Below are positions 14,769-21,352 of a stretch of 21,352 nt of DNA, piece by piece; the stretch's first letter is position 1, and the number at the start of each line of letters is the position of its first letter. The DNA comes from an uncultured Succinatimonas sp. GTDB taxonomy: Bacteria > Pseudomonadota > Gammaproteobacteria > Enterobacterales > Succinivibrionaceae. A model generated the notes under the pieces. The model was not told where the DNA came from. It made no database searches and saw only the letters and a list, made by a program, of their open reading frames with translations. The position numbers and the translations under genes are program-made. The stretch spans positions 1 to 21,352 of the forward strand of contig CALFLJ010000028.1 in NCBI GenBank assembly GCA_937880335.1. Direction: 5' to 3'.

Positions 14769-15839
14769 ATGATGGATAAAGTACATACTGCCTTAGGAAT
14801 AATTGAAGGTTTTTATGGTAAACCTTATAAAGAAGATACCCGACTTAGTCTTATACGCTACGCAAAAGATTTCGGTTACAGCTTTTATATTTATGCGCCT
14901 AAAAATGATGAAAACCTAAGAAAGAAATTTTATGGAGATCTAAATCCAGATTTTTTGAAATTTCAAAAAAATTTAGGAGATTTTTGCAAAAATATCTCCA
15001 TAAATTATGGTTTTGGCATTTCACCTTTGAATATATTCTCAAAGGATAAATCTCTTATAGATAAAACTATAGAAAAAGCTGTAACCATCTCACAGGTTTC
15101 CTGTGCCAAAATTGTAGCCCTGCTTTTTGATGATATAAAAATAAGGGATAACGAAGCCATTTTACAAAATGATCTCATTCAAAGATTAGACAAGGCCCTC
15201 CCCCTAAGCGTTGAACATATTTTAGTCTGTCCTACCTACTATTCAGAAGATCCTATCTTAGAGAAAATATTTGGCATAAAACCTCAGAACTATTTTAATG
15301 ATCTTACAGCTAATCTAAGTTCAAGAATTAAATTTTTTTATACAGGAAACAAGGTTATTTCATCATCCATAAATGAAACAGATCTGCTCTTAGCTAAAAA
15401 AAATCTAGGGGAAAATATAGCCATTTGGGATAACTATCCTGTAAATGACGGTAAAAGACTATCCTCAAAAATTTTCACAAAGCCTTTTGCAGGGCGAAAT
15501 AATCTTAACGGCCTATGCAAGCTACATGCAGTAAACCCGATGACTGAGGGTATATTATCCACTCTAAGTTTAGTAAGTCTTCCTTTAATCTATAAAGGCG
15601 CTTTAGAATCTGAGATAAAAAAAGAGCAGGATAAGCTATTAAAAGAGCTATTTAATAAAGAAGCTCCTTTTATAAGCAAATACCTTGAAATTCTTCATTT
15701 AGAAGGTAAGGAGGCTTTAGATTACGATACCTATGTGGCAATATGTAAAAGCTGTCGCAGAGCAAATAGCAAGGCATCTTTTGAGCTTTTAGACTTTCTA
15801 AATGATTTCTACGCTTTTGATCCTCAATGCCTAACTTAA
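14769..15839 (+). CDS. GH84 family beta-N-acetylglucosaminidase (O-GlcNAcase-like), cytoplasmic
   Basis: A 356-aa protein matching the catalytic barrel of glycoside hydrolase family 84 (hexosaminidases removing beta-GlcNAc by substrate-assisted catalysis). Seen in order: GIIEGFYGKPY (10-20), IYAPKND (41-47, with the sugar-contacting lysine K45), GFGISP (81-86), the catalytic aspartate pair D121-D122 in LLFDDI, CPTYY (154-158), WDNYPVND (220-227) and VNPMTEG (255-261). All positions expected for binding and catalysis are present. There is no signal peptide and none of the extra binding modules of secreted clostridial or Bacteroides enzymes, so it is a minimal, probably cytoplasmic enzyme. Substrate is unknown: imported glycans, cell-wall fragments or GlcNAc-modified proteins are possible. 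The ribosome binding site is modest (AGG about 11 nt, GAG directly upstream). It stands alone, diverging from tig and converging with the next gene (7-bp gap, no terminator seen). Confidence 0.87.
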   Translation: MMDKVHTALGIIEGFYGKPYKEDTRLSLIRYAKDFGYSFYIYAPKNDENLRKKFYGDLNPDFLKFQKNLGDFCKNISINYGFGISPLNIFSKDKSLIDKTIEKAVTISQVSCAKIVALLFDDIKIRDNEAILQNDLIQRLDKALPLSVEHILVCPTYYSEDPILEKIFGIKPQNYFNDLTANLSSRIKFFYTGNKVISSSINETDLLLAKKNLGENIAIWDNYPVNDGKRLSSKIFTKPFAGRNNLNGLCKLHAVNPMTEGILSTLSLVSLPLIYKGALESEIKKEQDKLLKELFNKEAPFISKYLEILHLEGKEALDYDTYVAICKSCRRANSKASFELLDFLNDFYAFDPQCLT

Positions 15840-15846
15840 AACCTAG

Positions 15847-17436
15847 CTAATGAGCGCCTCTTAAACCTAATTTGTAATAATTATTTATCGCCTCAACATC
15901 TATATTAAATCTATCATAATCCTTAGGCAGAGGAGGCAAATTGGCATTGATGGCTGTTACCTTTGCAGGAGAGAATGCCTGAGCTCCTGTTGTTGGATTG
16001 TAAAAATGCAAAACATTTGACATCTGAGGGAAAAACAGATATTCGCCATTTATCTTTATAAGCTGTGGATTATCGTAGTGTTCAACACAGTTATAAGAGA
16101 GCATCTTCTTTAAATTAGGGCTAATCTCGCTTTTGTTCATATTAAGCGTAATTTGATTATGATTTTCAATTTTCTTTATATTATAGCCGTTTATCTCAGG
16201 AGCCCCCTCTTTAAAATTAATTCTCCCCATAAGTTGCTCATTGCAAAGAGTAAGTAGCTGATAGAAATATTTCTTGTATTGTGCCTGGGAGTTTAAATGA
16301 GATAAAAAAGACATAATGTCTTTAACTACCTGGCAGTTTAGCTTATCAAGACCTACTAAAACCTCAAGCCCCTTCTCCTCATTGGGGACACCATCTACAC
16401 CGCAAAATTGCATTAGAGAGTAAAAAAGTCCGCCTGTATGATCGCCTTTTATATAGGCTTGATAAAAAAGATCTTCTGCAGCTTTATTTATGCGTTTTGA
16501 ATTCTTATCGTGATTTAAGGCCAAAATAGCCACAGCTGTCATAGCCGGGGCATAGCCACGACGGGCAGCTGTTCTAAAATGCTTTAGCGCATCATCATAA
16601 TTCCCCTTAAGTGATGTACGCAATGAGATTAAACCTAGGCAATACTCAGCTGCCATATTTCCGGCATTAGATGCCTCCTGATAAAGCTTTATTGCCTGAA
16701 GGTAATCCTGCTTTACGCCATAGCCATACCAGGTTAGACCTGCAAGACGCGTAAGAGCCTCGCTTTCCCCTCTTTTTAAGGCCTGTTCATAGTTTTTATA
16801 AGCCTCATGGGGGGATGGATCTACCTCTAAACCTAAAAAGTTAAAATCACCGTTATAGAGGTAGGCTCGACCTGAACCTACTTTCAGTCCCTCATAAACA
16901 AGACGCTTTAAATCCTCATAAGAACGACATAAAGGGAAGGCGTTTTCATACATCTGCTTGAGAGGATTGTAAATTTTAAGATCTGAGCTTGTGTAACCCT
17001 TCAAAGCCTCATCAAAGTAAAACAAGGCAGCTCCAGCCCCTGTAGCTTTACCATAACCTAATAAGGCAAGATCTCCTAAAATCTCATAGCAGCTGTCGGC
17101 ATTATTATGATCAACTGCCTCTCGTATGTAATATAAAGCCTTGTCAAAATTTCCTTTTTTTGCATTAATCCAGGATAAATATGGTAAAGCCTCAAGACTG
17201 TCGTTGTTTTTAGCTAAAAAGAATAGCGTTTCAGCTTTTTTTACGTCATGTTCCTCAAGAGCTCTCATTGCACAGACTATCTGCTGTTGCTCACTGTCTC
17301 GTACATATTCAAAAGTACCCTTTATAACTAAAAACAATCCAAGCGATAGGACAATTGCATAGCTTAAACCTAAAAGAACAAGCCTCATGATCTTTTTGGC
17401 TTTATCATCTAATTTGAATGAGGCCTTATAATTCAT
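15847..17436 (-). CDS. Membrane-anchored Sel1/TPR-repeat protein
   Basis: A 529-aa protein. Short cytoplasmic N-terminus, one membrane helix (about 17-40), then tandem helical repeats of the Sel1/TPR type over about 50-340; typical units are EAYKNYEQALKRGESEALTRL and QAIKLYQEASNAGNMAAEYCL with the A-x-G pattern of Sel1 repeats. Residues ~400-529 are not repetitive and seem to form a separate C-terminal domain. Sel1 repeats act as protein-protein scaffolds. It follows the motY-like gene by 17 nt in the same direction, with AGG..GG about 5 nt before its ATG, so the two are co-transcribed and may work together in the envelope or flagellar motor; that link is inferred from position only. Confidence 0.85.
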   Translation of the reverse strand: MNYKASFKLDDKAKKIMRLVLLGLSYAIVLSLGLFLVIKGTFEYVRDSEQQQIVCAMRALEEHDVKKAETLFFLAKNNDSLEALPYLSWINAKKGNFDKALYYIREAVDHNNADSCYEILGDLALLGYGKATGAGAALFYFDEALKGYTSSDLKIYNPLKQMYENAFPLCRSYEDLKRLVYEGLKVGSGRAYLYNGDFNFLGLEVDPSPHEAYKNYEQALKRGESEALTRLAGLTWYGYGVKQDYLQAIKLYQEASNAGNMAAEYCLGLISLRTSLKGNYDDALKHFRTAARRGYAPAMTAVAILALNHDKNSKRINKAAEDLFYQAYIKGDHTGGLFYSLMQFCGVDGVPNEEKGLEVLVGLDKLNCQVVKDIMSFLSHLNSQAQYKKYFYQLLTLCNEQLMGRINFKEGAPEINGYNIKKIENHNQITLNMNKSEISPNLKKMLSYNCVEHYDNPQLIKINGEYLFFPQMSNVLHFYNPTTGAQAFSPAKVTAINANLPPLPKDYDRFNIDVEAINNYYKLGLRGAH

Positions 17437-17453
17437 ACTACCGCCTAGAAAAT

Positions 17454-18422
17454 TTAATCATGAAACTTAAAATTCGGATTACCTACGTCAGGGAAAGCAT
17501 CAAGTTCTAAATTTGGATCAACTAAATCCTGATTTCTTCCTAAGGTAATTAAGCCCTTTCGAAACTGAATATCGCGATGCTCTTTTTGATAATAGCTATC
17601 CTTAGACAAGGTTAAAGGATTTAACTCTTTTTTCACAATAAAGTCTTTATTTATACCATTATTCTCCAGGTATTGTGCCACACTGTTAACTCGTTTTAAG
17701 GAAAGATCCAAATTTCCCTGCCTTGAGTCCATATCCTCAGCAAAAGCCTTTATTTCAACCTTGTTTACAGATTTATCAGCTAGGACATAGGCAATAAGAT
17801 TATCTAAATATGCTTTTGTCTGCTTGTCAAATTCAGTACTTCTATACTCAAAAATTAAAGGTAAAAGGCTTATATCATTATAATTAACTCGCAAAAGCTT
17901 GGATGTACAGTTTTGAAACTCTCTCATTTTTGCCTTAAAGCCCAGGGGGCTTATTACAGGTATAATCAGCTGGCTGTTTACAGAACGCAAGCCCTCAAAA
18001 GGTAAAAGAATCTGTCGGCCCCGATTTAAATTAGTCAAAATCTCCCAGGTTAAAGAAGGTCCGATAAAAGGAACAAATCCCTGATACATTTTTATCTCAC
18101 CTAGGTATTCCTCCTGATTGCCAGATTGCCACTCAGGCCTGTTAGCTATAACTCTCATCTTGGTATTTTTCAAAACACCTAATTTAAAGTTTAAAAACAA
18201 ACCTGTTTTATTTAGTTCAGCACCAGCGTAGGTAATAAAATCAGCCCGGCCTATGTCTTTGAAGGAATAAGACAAAATACATTTTAAGGGGCTATTTGTA
18301 TTAGACCACATTTTAGCGGCATCCTTTGAGATTGGAGTTGCAAACTCTATGCGGGCTAATGCTAAGCTGCAAGTTAGAGCACAGGACAATATCAAGGCTA
18401 ACTTAAAAAATTTCCTAATCAT
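17454..18422 (-). CDS. motY: MotY-like flagellar stator-associated protein with OmpA domain
   Basis: A 322-aa periplasmic protein: signal peptide 1-23 (cleavage after ALA), an N-terminal MotY-type domain (about 25-180), an OmpA-like peptidoglycan-binding domain (about 185-290, with NLDLSLKRVNSVAQYL at 237-252) and a ~30-residue tail. Support for MotY: PLKCIL with C48 and FQNCTSKLL with C172 match the disulfide cysteines of Vibrio MotY in context, and the middle (WEILTNLNRGR, then LPFEGLRS) follows the same pattern as its W-x-IL-x-x-L-x-x-GR segment. MotY forms the T-ring around polar, mostly sodium-driven motors and helps hold stators. The OmpA domain is divergent (HRDIQF where NRRV is usual) and the tail is extra. 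SD GAGG lies close to the ATG. It is upstream of the Sel1 gene. Confidence 0.75.
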   Translation of the reverse strand: MIRKFFKLALILSCALTCSLALARIEFATPISKDAAKMWSNTNSPLKCILSYSFKDIGRADFITYAGAELNKTGLFLNFKLGVLKNTKMRVIANRPEWQSGNQEEYLGEIKMYQGFVPFIGPSLTWEILTNLNRGRQILLPFEGLRSVNSQLIIPVISPLGFKAKMREFQNCTSKLLRVNYNDISLLPLIFEYRSTEFDKQTKAYLDNLIAYVLADKSVNKVEIKAFAEDMDSRQGNLDLSLKRVNSVAQYLENNGINKDFIVKKELNPLTLSKDSYYQKEHRDIQFRKGLITLGRNQDLVDPNLELDAFPDVGNPNFKFHD

Positions 18423-18531
18423 AAACCCTCACCGCCGTAAAACTGACAAATAGCCTGTTGTAATCTTATAAGCATATTCTATACCAGTTTATTTTAGACT
18501 ATGTATCATCTAAATAGCACTTTTAAGCTTT

Positions 18532-18562
18532 TTGGGCATAACAAATACCTATATGCTAAAAT
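18532..18562 (+). promoter_or_regulatory. Candidate rnt promoter
   Basis: Extended -10: TG at 18554-18555, then TAAAAT at 18557-18562. TTGGGC (18532-18537) is a possible -35 at a long 19-nt spacer. It lies 32 nt before the rnt start. Confidence 0.45.
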
Positions 18563-18594
18563 AGCGCAAAAAATTTTTTAAAGGTAGAGTTAAA

Positions 18595-19245
18595 TTGAGT
18601 TCTCTTTACGAAAAAAAAACAATAAAAGATCGCTTTCGTGGTTTTTTACCGGTTGTGGTAGACGTTGAAACTGCAGGTTTTAACCCGCAGACTGATGCTC
18701 TTTTGGAAGTTGCCTTGATGACTATAAATATGGATGAACACGGCATATTTAGTCCAGGCAAAATAATGTCATCTAATATCCGTCCTTTTGAAGGTTCAAT
18801 TGTAAATAAATCAAATATTGATTTTTTAGGTATTGATCCCTTCTCTGAGGATCGTGCACTTGAGGATGAGGCCTTAGCATTAGGCAATATGTTTAAAGCT
18901 ATAAAAAAAGAGGTCAAAGCTCAAAACTGCAAGAGAGCAATTTTAGTAGGTCACAATGCACATTTTGATCAGTCTTTTATAAATGCAGCTGCCCTTCGCA
19001 ACAAGCTTGACAAGAAAAATCCTTTCCACCCTTTTTCTGTCTTAGATACAGCTTCATTGTCAGCCTTAGTATACGGGCAGACCGTTTTGGCACGATCATG
19101 TAAGGCTGCCGGCTTAAATTTTGATGAAAAATTTGCTCACGGCGCTGCCTACGACACTAAGATGGAATGCGATTTATTCTGTTCTATACTAAACCGCTTT
19201 ACCATATTTCAGGGCTTTCCTCCTATAAAAGCCCTAGAAGAATAA
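18595..19245 (+). CDS. rnt: Ribonuclease T
   Basis: A 216-aa DEDDh 3'-5' exoribonuclease that trims the 3' ends of tRNA and stable RNA precursors and acts as a dimer in the cytoplasm. All catalytic residues are visible: D23 and E25 in VVDVETAGFN, D125 in GHNAHFDQSF, H182 in FAHGAAYDT and D187. The FRGFxPVV opening, GIDP (79-82), NPFHPF (142-147) and GQTVLA..C motifs are those of the enteric enzyme, and the length (215 in E. coli) agrees. The start is TTG, needed to include the family N-terminus; AGGTAGAG lies upstream. RNase T occurs essentially only in gammaproteobacteria, which supports the taxonomic placement. A bidirectional terminator follows. Confidence 0.96.
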   Translation: MSSLYEKKTIKDRFRGFLPVVVDVETAGFNPQTDALLEVALMTINMDEHGIFSPGKIMSSNIRPFEGSIVNKSNIDFLGIDPFSEDRALEDEALALGNMFKAIKKEVKAQNCKRAILVGHNAHFDQSFINAAALRNKLDKKNPFHPFSVLDTASLSALVYGQTVLARSCKAAGLNFDEKFAHGAAYDTKMECDLFCSILNRFTIFQGFPPIKALEE

Positions 19246-19263
19246 AGTCTTAATTATCTATTT

Positions 19264-19300
19264 AAAATCCCAGGTGAACTTAAAAGTCACCTGGGATTTT
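19264..19300. terminator. Bidirectional terminator between rnt and the chemoreceptor gene
   Basis: Perfect 14-bp stem AAAATCCCAGGTGA (19264-19277) with TCACCTGGGATTTT (19287-19300), loop 9 nt, T tract on both strands. It serves rnt (stop 19245). On the minus strand its upstream arm is the last coding part of the chemoreceptor gene, whose stop lies in the loop. Confidence 0.93.
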
Positions 19301-20896
19301 AGCTTTTAATAATTTAAAAACTGTAAAAAAGATCTTGTTTAAAGCCTCAATTGATGAGGCAATTTCTACCTGAGCCTCGTCAGTCATTCTTACATAAGAC
19401 TGCACTCCACCTGTAATATTCTGCATATTTACAGATATCTCAGATGAGGCTGTAGTTTGCTGTTCTGAGGCTGTGGCAATATGCATAATCTGATCTGAAA
19501 CACCATTTACGTTTTCTAGTATAGTCTTCAATATTCCGTGCACATCTCGTGCTTTTTCTGAAAGCTCATTCATATTAGACAAACTCTTTTGCATCGAATC
19601 ATTTGCCTCTTGAGCTCCGGTTTGAATCTCACTTACCATATGGGTTATCTCTTGTGTGGAACTTGCCGTACGTGAGGCCAAAGCTCGAACCTCATCTGCC
19701 ACAACAGCAAATCCTCTGCCAGCCTCACCTGCGCGAGCGGCCTCAATTGCAGCATTTAAAGCTAACAGATTTGTCTGAGCTGCTATATCTTCAATTGTCT
19801 TTACAATAGTACCAATGCTTTCAACCTGCTTTACTAAAGTCTCAACCTTATTTGCATCAGATGCTGTCATGGTAACCTGGCTTTGTATTCCCTCAATGGT
19901 GACTACAACCTCAGATACACCTTCATTGGTAATGCTACTTGAACTGTCAGCAGCTGCGGCTGCAGTTTCACAGTTCTTTGCAATCTCACTTGTAGTTGAT
20001 ACCATCTCGTCTGTAGCGGCTGCAGCTGCCACAGCCTGCCCCTGTGAGGTGTGAGCCTCCTGACTTATCTGTGTGGCGATACGTGAAAAATTATTAACAT
20101 GATTTGATGTCTCCTCAACCTGATCTTTTACAGATCTTATTAAAGAGGCCAAAGATAAACGCATCGACTCAAGCGATCTTATCAGATCTCCAAATTCATC
20201 CTTACGATCAGATTGTAGTTTCATTGTAAGATTGCCTGTAGCAATCGAACTTGCCTCCTTAACACAGTATTCAACAGGACGTACAATATCATTCTTTAAA
20301 ACATGAACAATAACTAAAGAAAAAAGCACGAATGTTAAACTAAGTGCACTTATCCAGAAAATACTCTGATATGACGTAAGCTCTTCAACTACATTCATAC
20401 CCTGATTTATCTGTTTCTCTACCACTCGACCTATATTCACAGAAATAACAGCGAAGTGTTTTTGTAACTCATTTTTATATAAAAGCAAATCGACATCATA
20501 TGATGTATCAGGATCAATAATCTTAAGGGCAGTATCAACAAAAGCCTTGCCAGATTCTTTGGCCCTGTTTATTTCAGTTGGAAAACGCGCAGTCTGCAGC
20601 GCCTTATAGGCCTCGGTTAATTTAGAACATGCGCTCTCTATAAATTCCTTATCGTAAGGAGTTCTATTTTCAATACTTTGTGTAATGCTCTCAAATATAT
20701 TATAGGTATTAGTAATGGTGTGCTCTGTTCTTGTATGCCTTACACCTAGAATTTCGTGACAGGTAGTGGCCACTTTTATAGATGACATCATGGAATTTAA
20801 GGAAATAGTCACAACCATTAATGCCAAAATGATTACCGTAAAAAATCCAAATTTGAGTTTATTTTTTACATTAAATGTCTTTATAAATCCAAACAT
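19280..20896 (-). CDS. Methyl-accepting chemotaxis protein
   Basis: A 538-aa transmembrane chemoreceptor. Order: cytoplasmic N-terminus, TM1 (about 15-34), a periplasmic ligand domain of about 145 residues (helical, four-helix-bundle size), TM2 (about 178-199), HAMP linker (200-252), then the long cytoplasmic coiled coil with the highly conserved hairpin tip (about 369-407, EDIAAQTNLLALNAAIEAA then RAGEAGRGFAVVADEV). The tip would bind CheA/CheW. There is no C-terminal CheR/CheB-tethering pentapeptide. Start choice: the longest frame starts at GTG 20965 but includes a GTGTAC/GTACAC hairpin and has no ribosome site; the ATG at 20896 has AGAG 9 nt upstream and begins MFGFIKTFNVKNK, a normal receptor start. 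Ligand unknown. Its 3' end is built into the terminator. Confidence 0.93.
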   Translation of the reverse strand: MFGFIKTFNVKNKLKFGFFTVIILALMVVTISLNSMMSSIKVATTCHEILGVRHTRTEHTITNTYNIFESITQSIENRTPYDKEFIESACSKLTEAYKALQTARFPTEINRAKESGKAFVDTALKIIDPDTSYDVDLLLYKNELQKHFAVISVNIGRVVEKQINQGMNVVEELTSYQSIFWISALSLTFVLFSLVIVHVLKNDIVRPVEYCVKEASSIATGNLTMKLQSDRKDEFGDLIRSLESMRLSLASLIRSVKDQVEETSNHVNNFSRIATQISQEAHTSQGQAVAAAAATDEMVSTTSEIAKNCETAAAAADSSSSITNEGVSEVVVTIEGIQSQVTMTASDANKVETLVKQVESIGTIVKTIEDIAAQTNLLALNAAIEAARAGEAGRGFAVVADEVRALASRTASSTQEITHMVSEIQTGAQEANDSMQKSLSNMNELSEKARDVHGILKTILENVNGVSDQIMHIATASEQQTTASSEISVNMQNITGGVQSYVRMTDEAQVEIASSIEALNKIFFTVFKLLKAKIPGDF

Positions 20897-20944
20897 AATT
20901 AATTTCTCTTGTTTTTGCTGCACTAAAATATTTATTTTTCTTTG

Positions 20945-20993
20945 GTGTACTTTATTTCTGTACACTATATCACTTTGAAATTACCACAAAACA
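20945..20993 (-). promoter_or_regulatory. Chemoreceptor promoter with inverted repeat
   Basis: On the minus strand TATAGT (20964-20969) is a fair -10; -35 candidates (GTTTTG or TGTTTT at 17-18 nt) are poor, which fits an activator-dependent promoter. A GTGTAC/GTACAC inverted repeat (20945-20950 and 20960-20965, 9-nt spacer) overlaps the transcription start. No flagellar sigma-28 motif was found. Confidence 0.4.
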
Positions 20994-21015
20994 GATGGTA
21001 TTTTACATTCTTTTT

Positions 21016-21031
21016 TATGAATTGCATCACA
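21016..21031 (-). promoter_or_regulatory. CRP-like binding site
   Basis: TATGAATTGCATCACA matches TGTGA-N6-TCACA at 9 of 10 positions and is followed by TTT as in the extended consensus. Its centre is about 66 nt upstream of the predicted chemoreceptor start, near class I activation distance. Confidence 0.45.
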
Positions 21032-21312
21032 TTTATATAAATTGAAATAAAAATACTTTTTGTTTTTACAACAATTATTTATAAAATAAAAATTGCAATT
21101 AAACATATAAAAAAGTTTTGTATTACCAAAAGCTATATAATACAGCAGAAAACATATCTAAAAACTTTAGCTATACGTAAAATAGACTTATTGAACTTTC
21201 AGGCCAATAAAATTTTTTCTAAAAAAGATGGTAATTTGCCCCAATACCCCCCAAAATTTTTTTCCCTCTGTTATTTAACATTTTTTTATACTGATTTTAT
21301 TATCTGTTTATC

Positions 21313-21340
21313 ATAGTCTATAATTTCTAAAATAGACTAT
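21313..21340 (+). promoter_or_regulatory. 9-bp inverted repeat over a TATAAT
   Basis: ATAGTCTAT (21313-21321) and ATAGACTAT (21332-21340) are perfect inverted copies with a 10-nt spacer, typical of a dimeric repressor site. TATAAT (21319-21324) overlaps the left arm. A similar half, TAAAATAGACT, occurs again at 21178-21188. Confidence 0.4.
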
Positions 21341-21352
21341 ATCATGAACAAT

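Larger units (their letters stand above)
20897..21352. other. Non-coding region at right edge
   Basis: About 450 bp without a gene. It carries the chemoreceptor promoter, the CRP-like site, a C-rich stretch (about 21239-21252), a possible plus-strand promoter with inverted repeat (21313-21340) and an ATG at 21344 that may begin a plus-strand gene beyond the window; no Shine-Dalgarno precedes it. Confidence 0.5.

Noticed and set aside
20897..20965. N-terminal extension of the chemoreceptor from GTG 20965
   Set aside because: No ribosome site, contains the promoter-proximal inverted repeat, and chemoreceptors normally start shortly before TM1.

Overview
The window looks like an AT-rich gammaproteobacterial chromosome. 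The core is the conserved order tig-clpP-clpX-lon-(119-aa gene)-hupB-ppiD, and RNase T and a MotY-type protein are further gammaproteobacterial hallmarks. The low GC, TTG/GTG starts and a flagellar/chemotaxis complement would suit a motile anaerobic or gut-associated lineage such as the Succinivibrionaceae, but that placement is inference. No tRNA, rRNA, CRISPR array, complete insertion sequence or phage gene was seen.

Left part (1-3329, all minus): a tightly packed five-gene accessory operon. In transcription order it encodes a WG-repeat secreted protein, an Imm17-like two-helix membrane protein, a large membrane-anchored protein (possibly DUF945/YdgA-like), a second tiny two-helix membrane protein, and a two-zinc-ribbon protein (DUF1963-like from memory) that runs off the left edge. 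This looks like an array of immunity or envelope genes of the kind found beside polymorphic toxins; the toxin itself is not in the window. A small secreted protein gene (3723-3944, plus) with its own FNR/CRP-like box and terminator follows.

Middle (4289-14130, all minus): the proteostasis cluster. Trigger factor folds nascent chains, ClpXP and Lon degrade misfolded or regulatory proteins, HU-beta compacts DNA, and PpiD acts at the periplasmic face of the inner membrane. A 119-aa acidic protein is translationally coupled to lon. The most unusual feature is shared by tig and clpP: each has a perfect AGGAGG far from its start codon (53 and 45 nt from the preferred ATGs). In both, a hairpin with a 22-23 nt loop occupies the gap and its base lies exactly 10 nt before the ATG, so folding would restore a roughly normal Shine-Dalgarno spacing. 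tig also appears to have a leader of about 380 nt rich in inverted repeats.

Right part (14769-20896): a cytoplasmic GH84 (O-GlcNAcase-like) glycosidase gene (plus), converging on a motY-sel1 pair (minus); then rnt (RNase T, plus) converging on a methyl-accepting chemotaxis protein gene (minus). A bidirectional terminator between the last two includes the final codons of the chemoreceptor. The last ~450 bp are non-coding, with a CRP-like site and a 9-bp inverted repeat over a possible promoter next to an ATG at the right edge.
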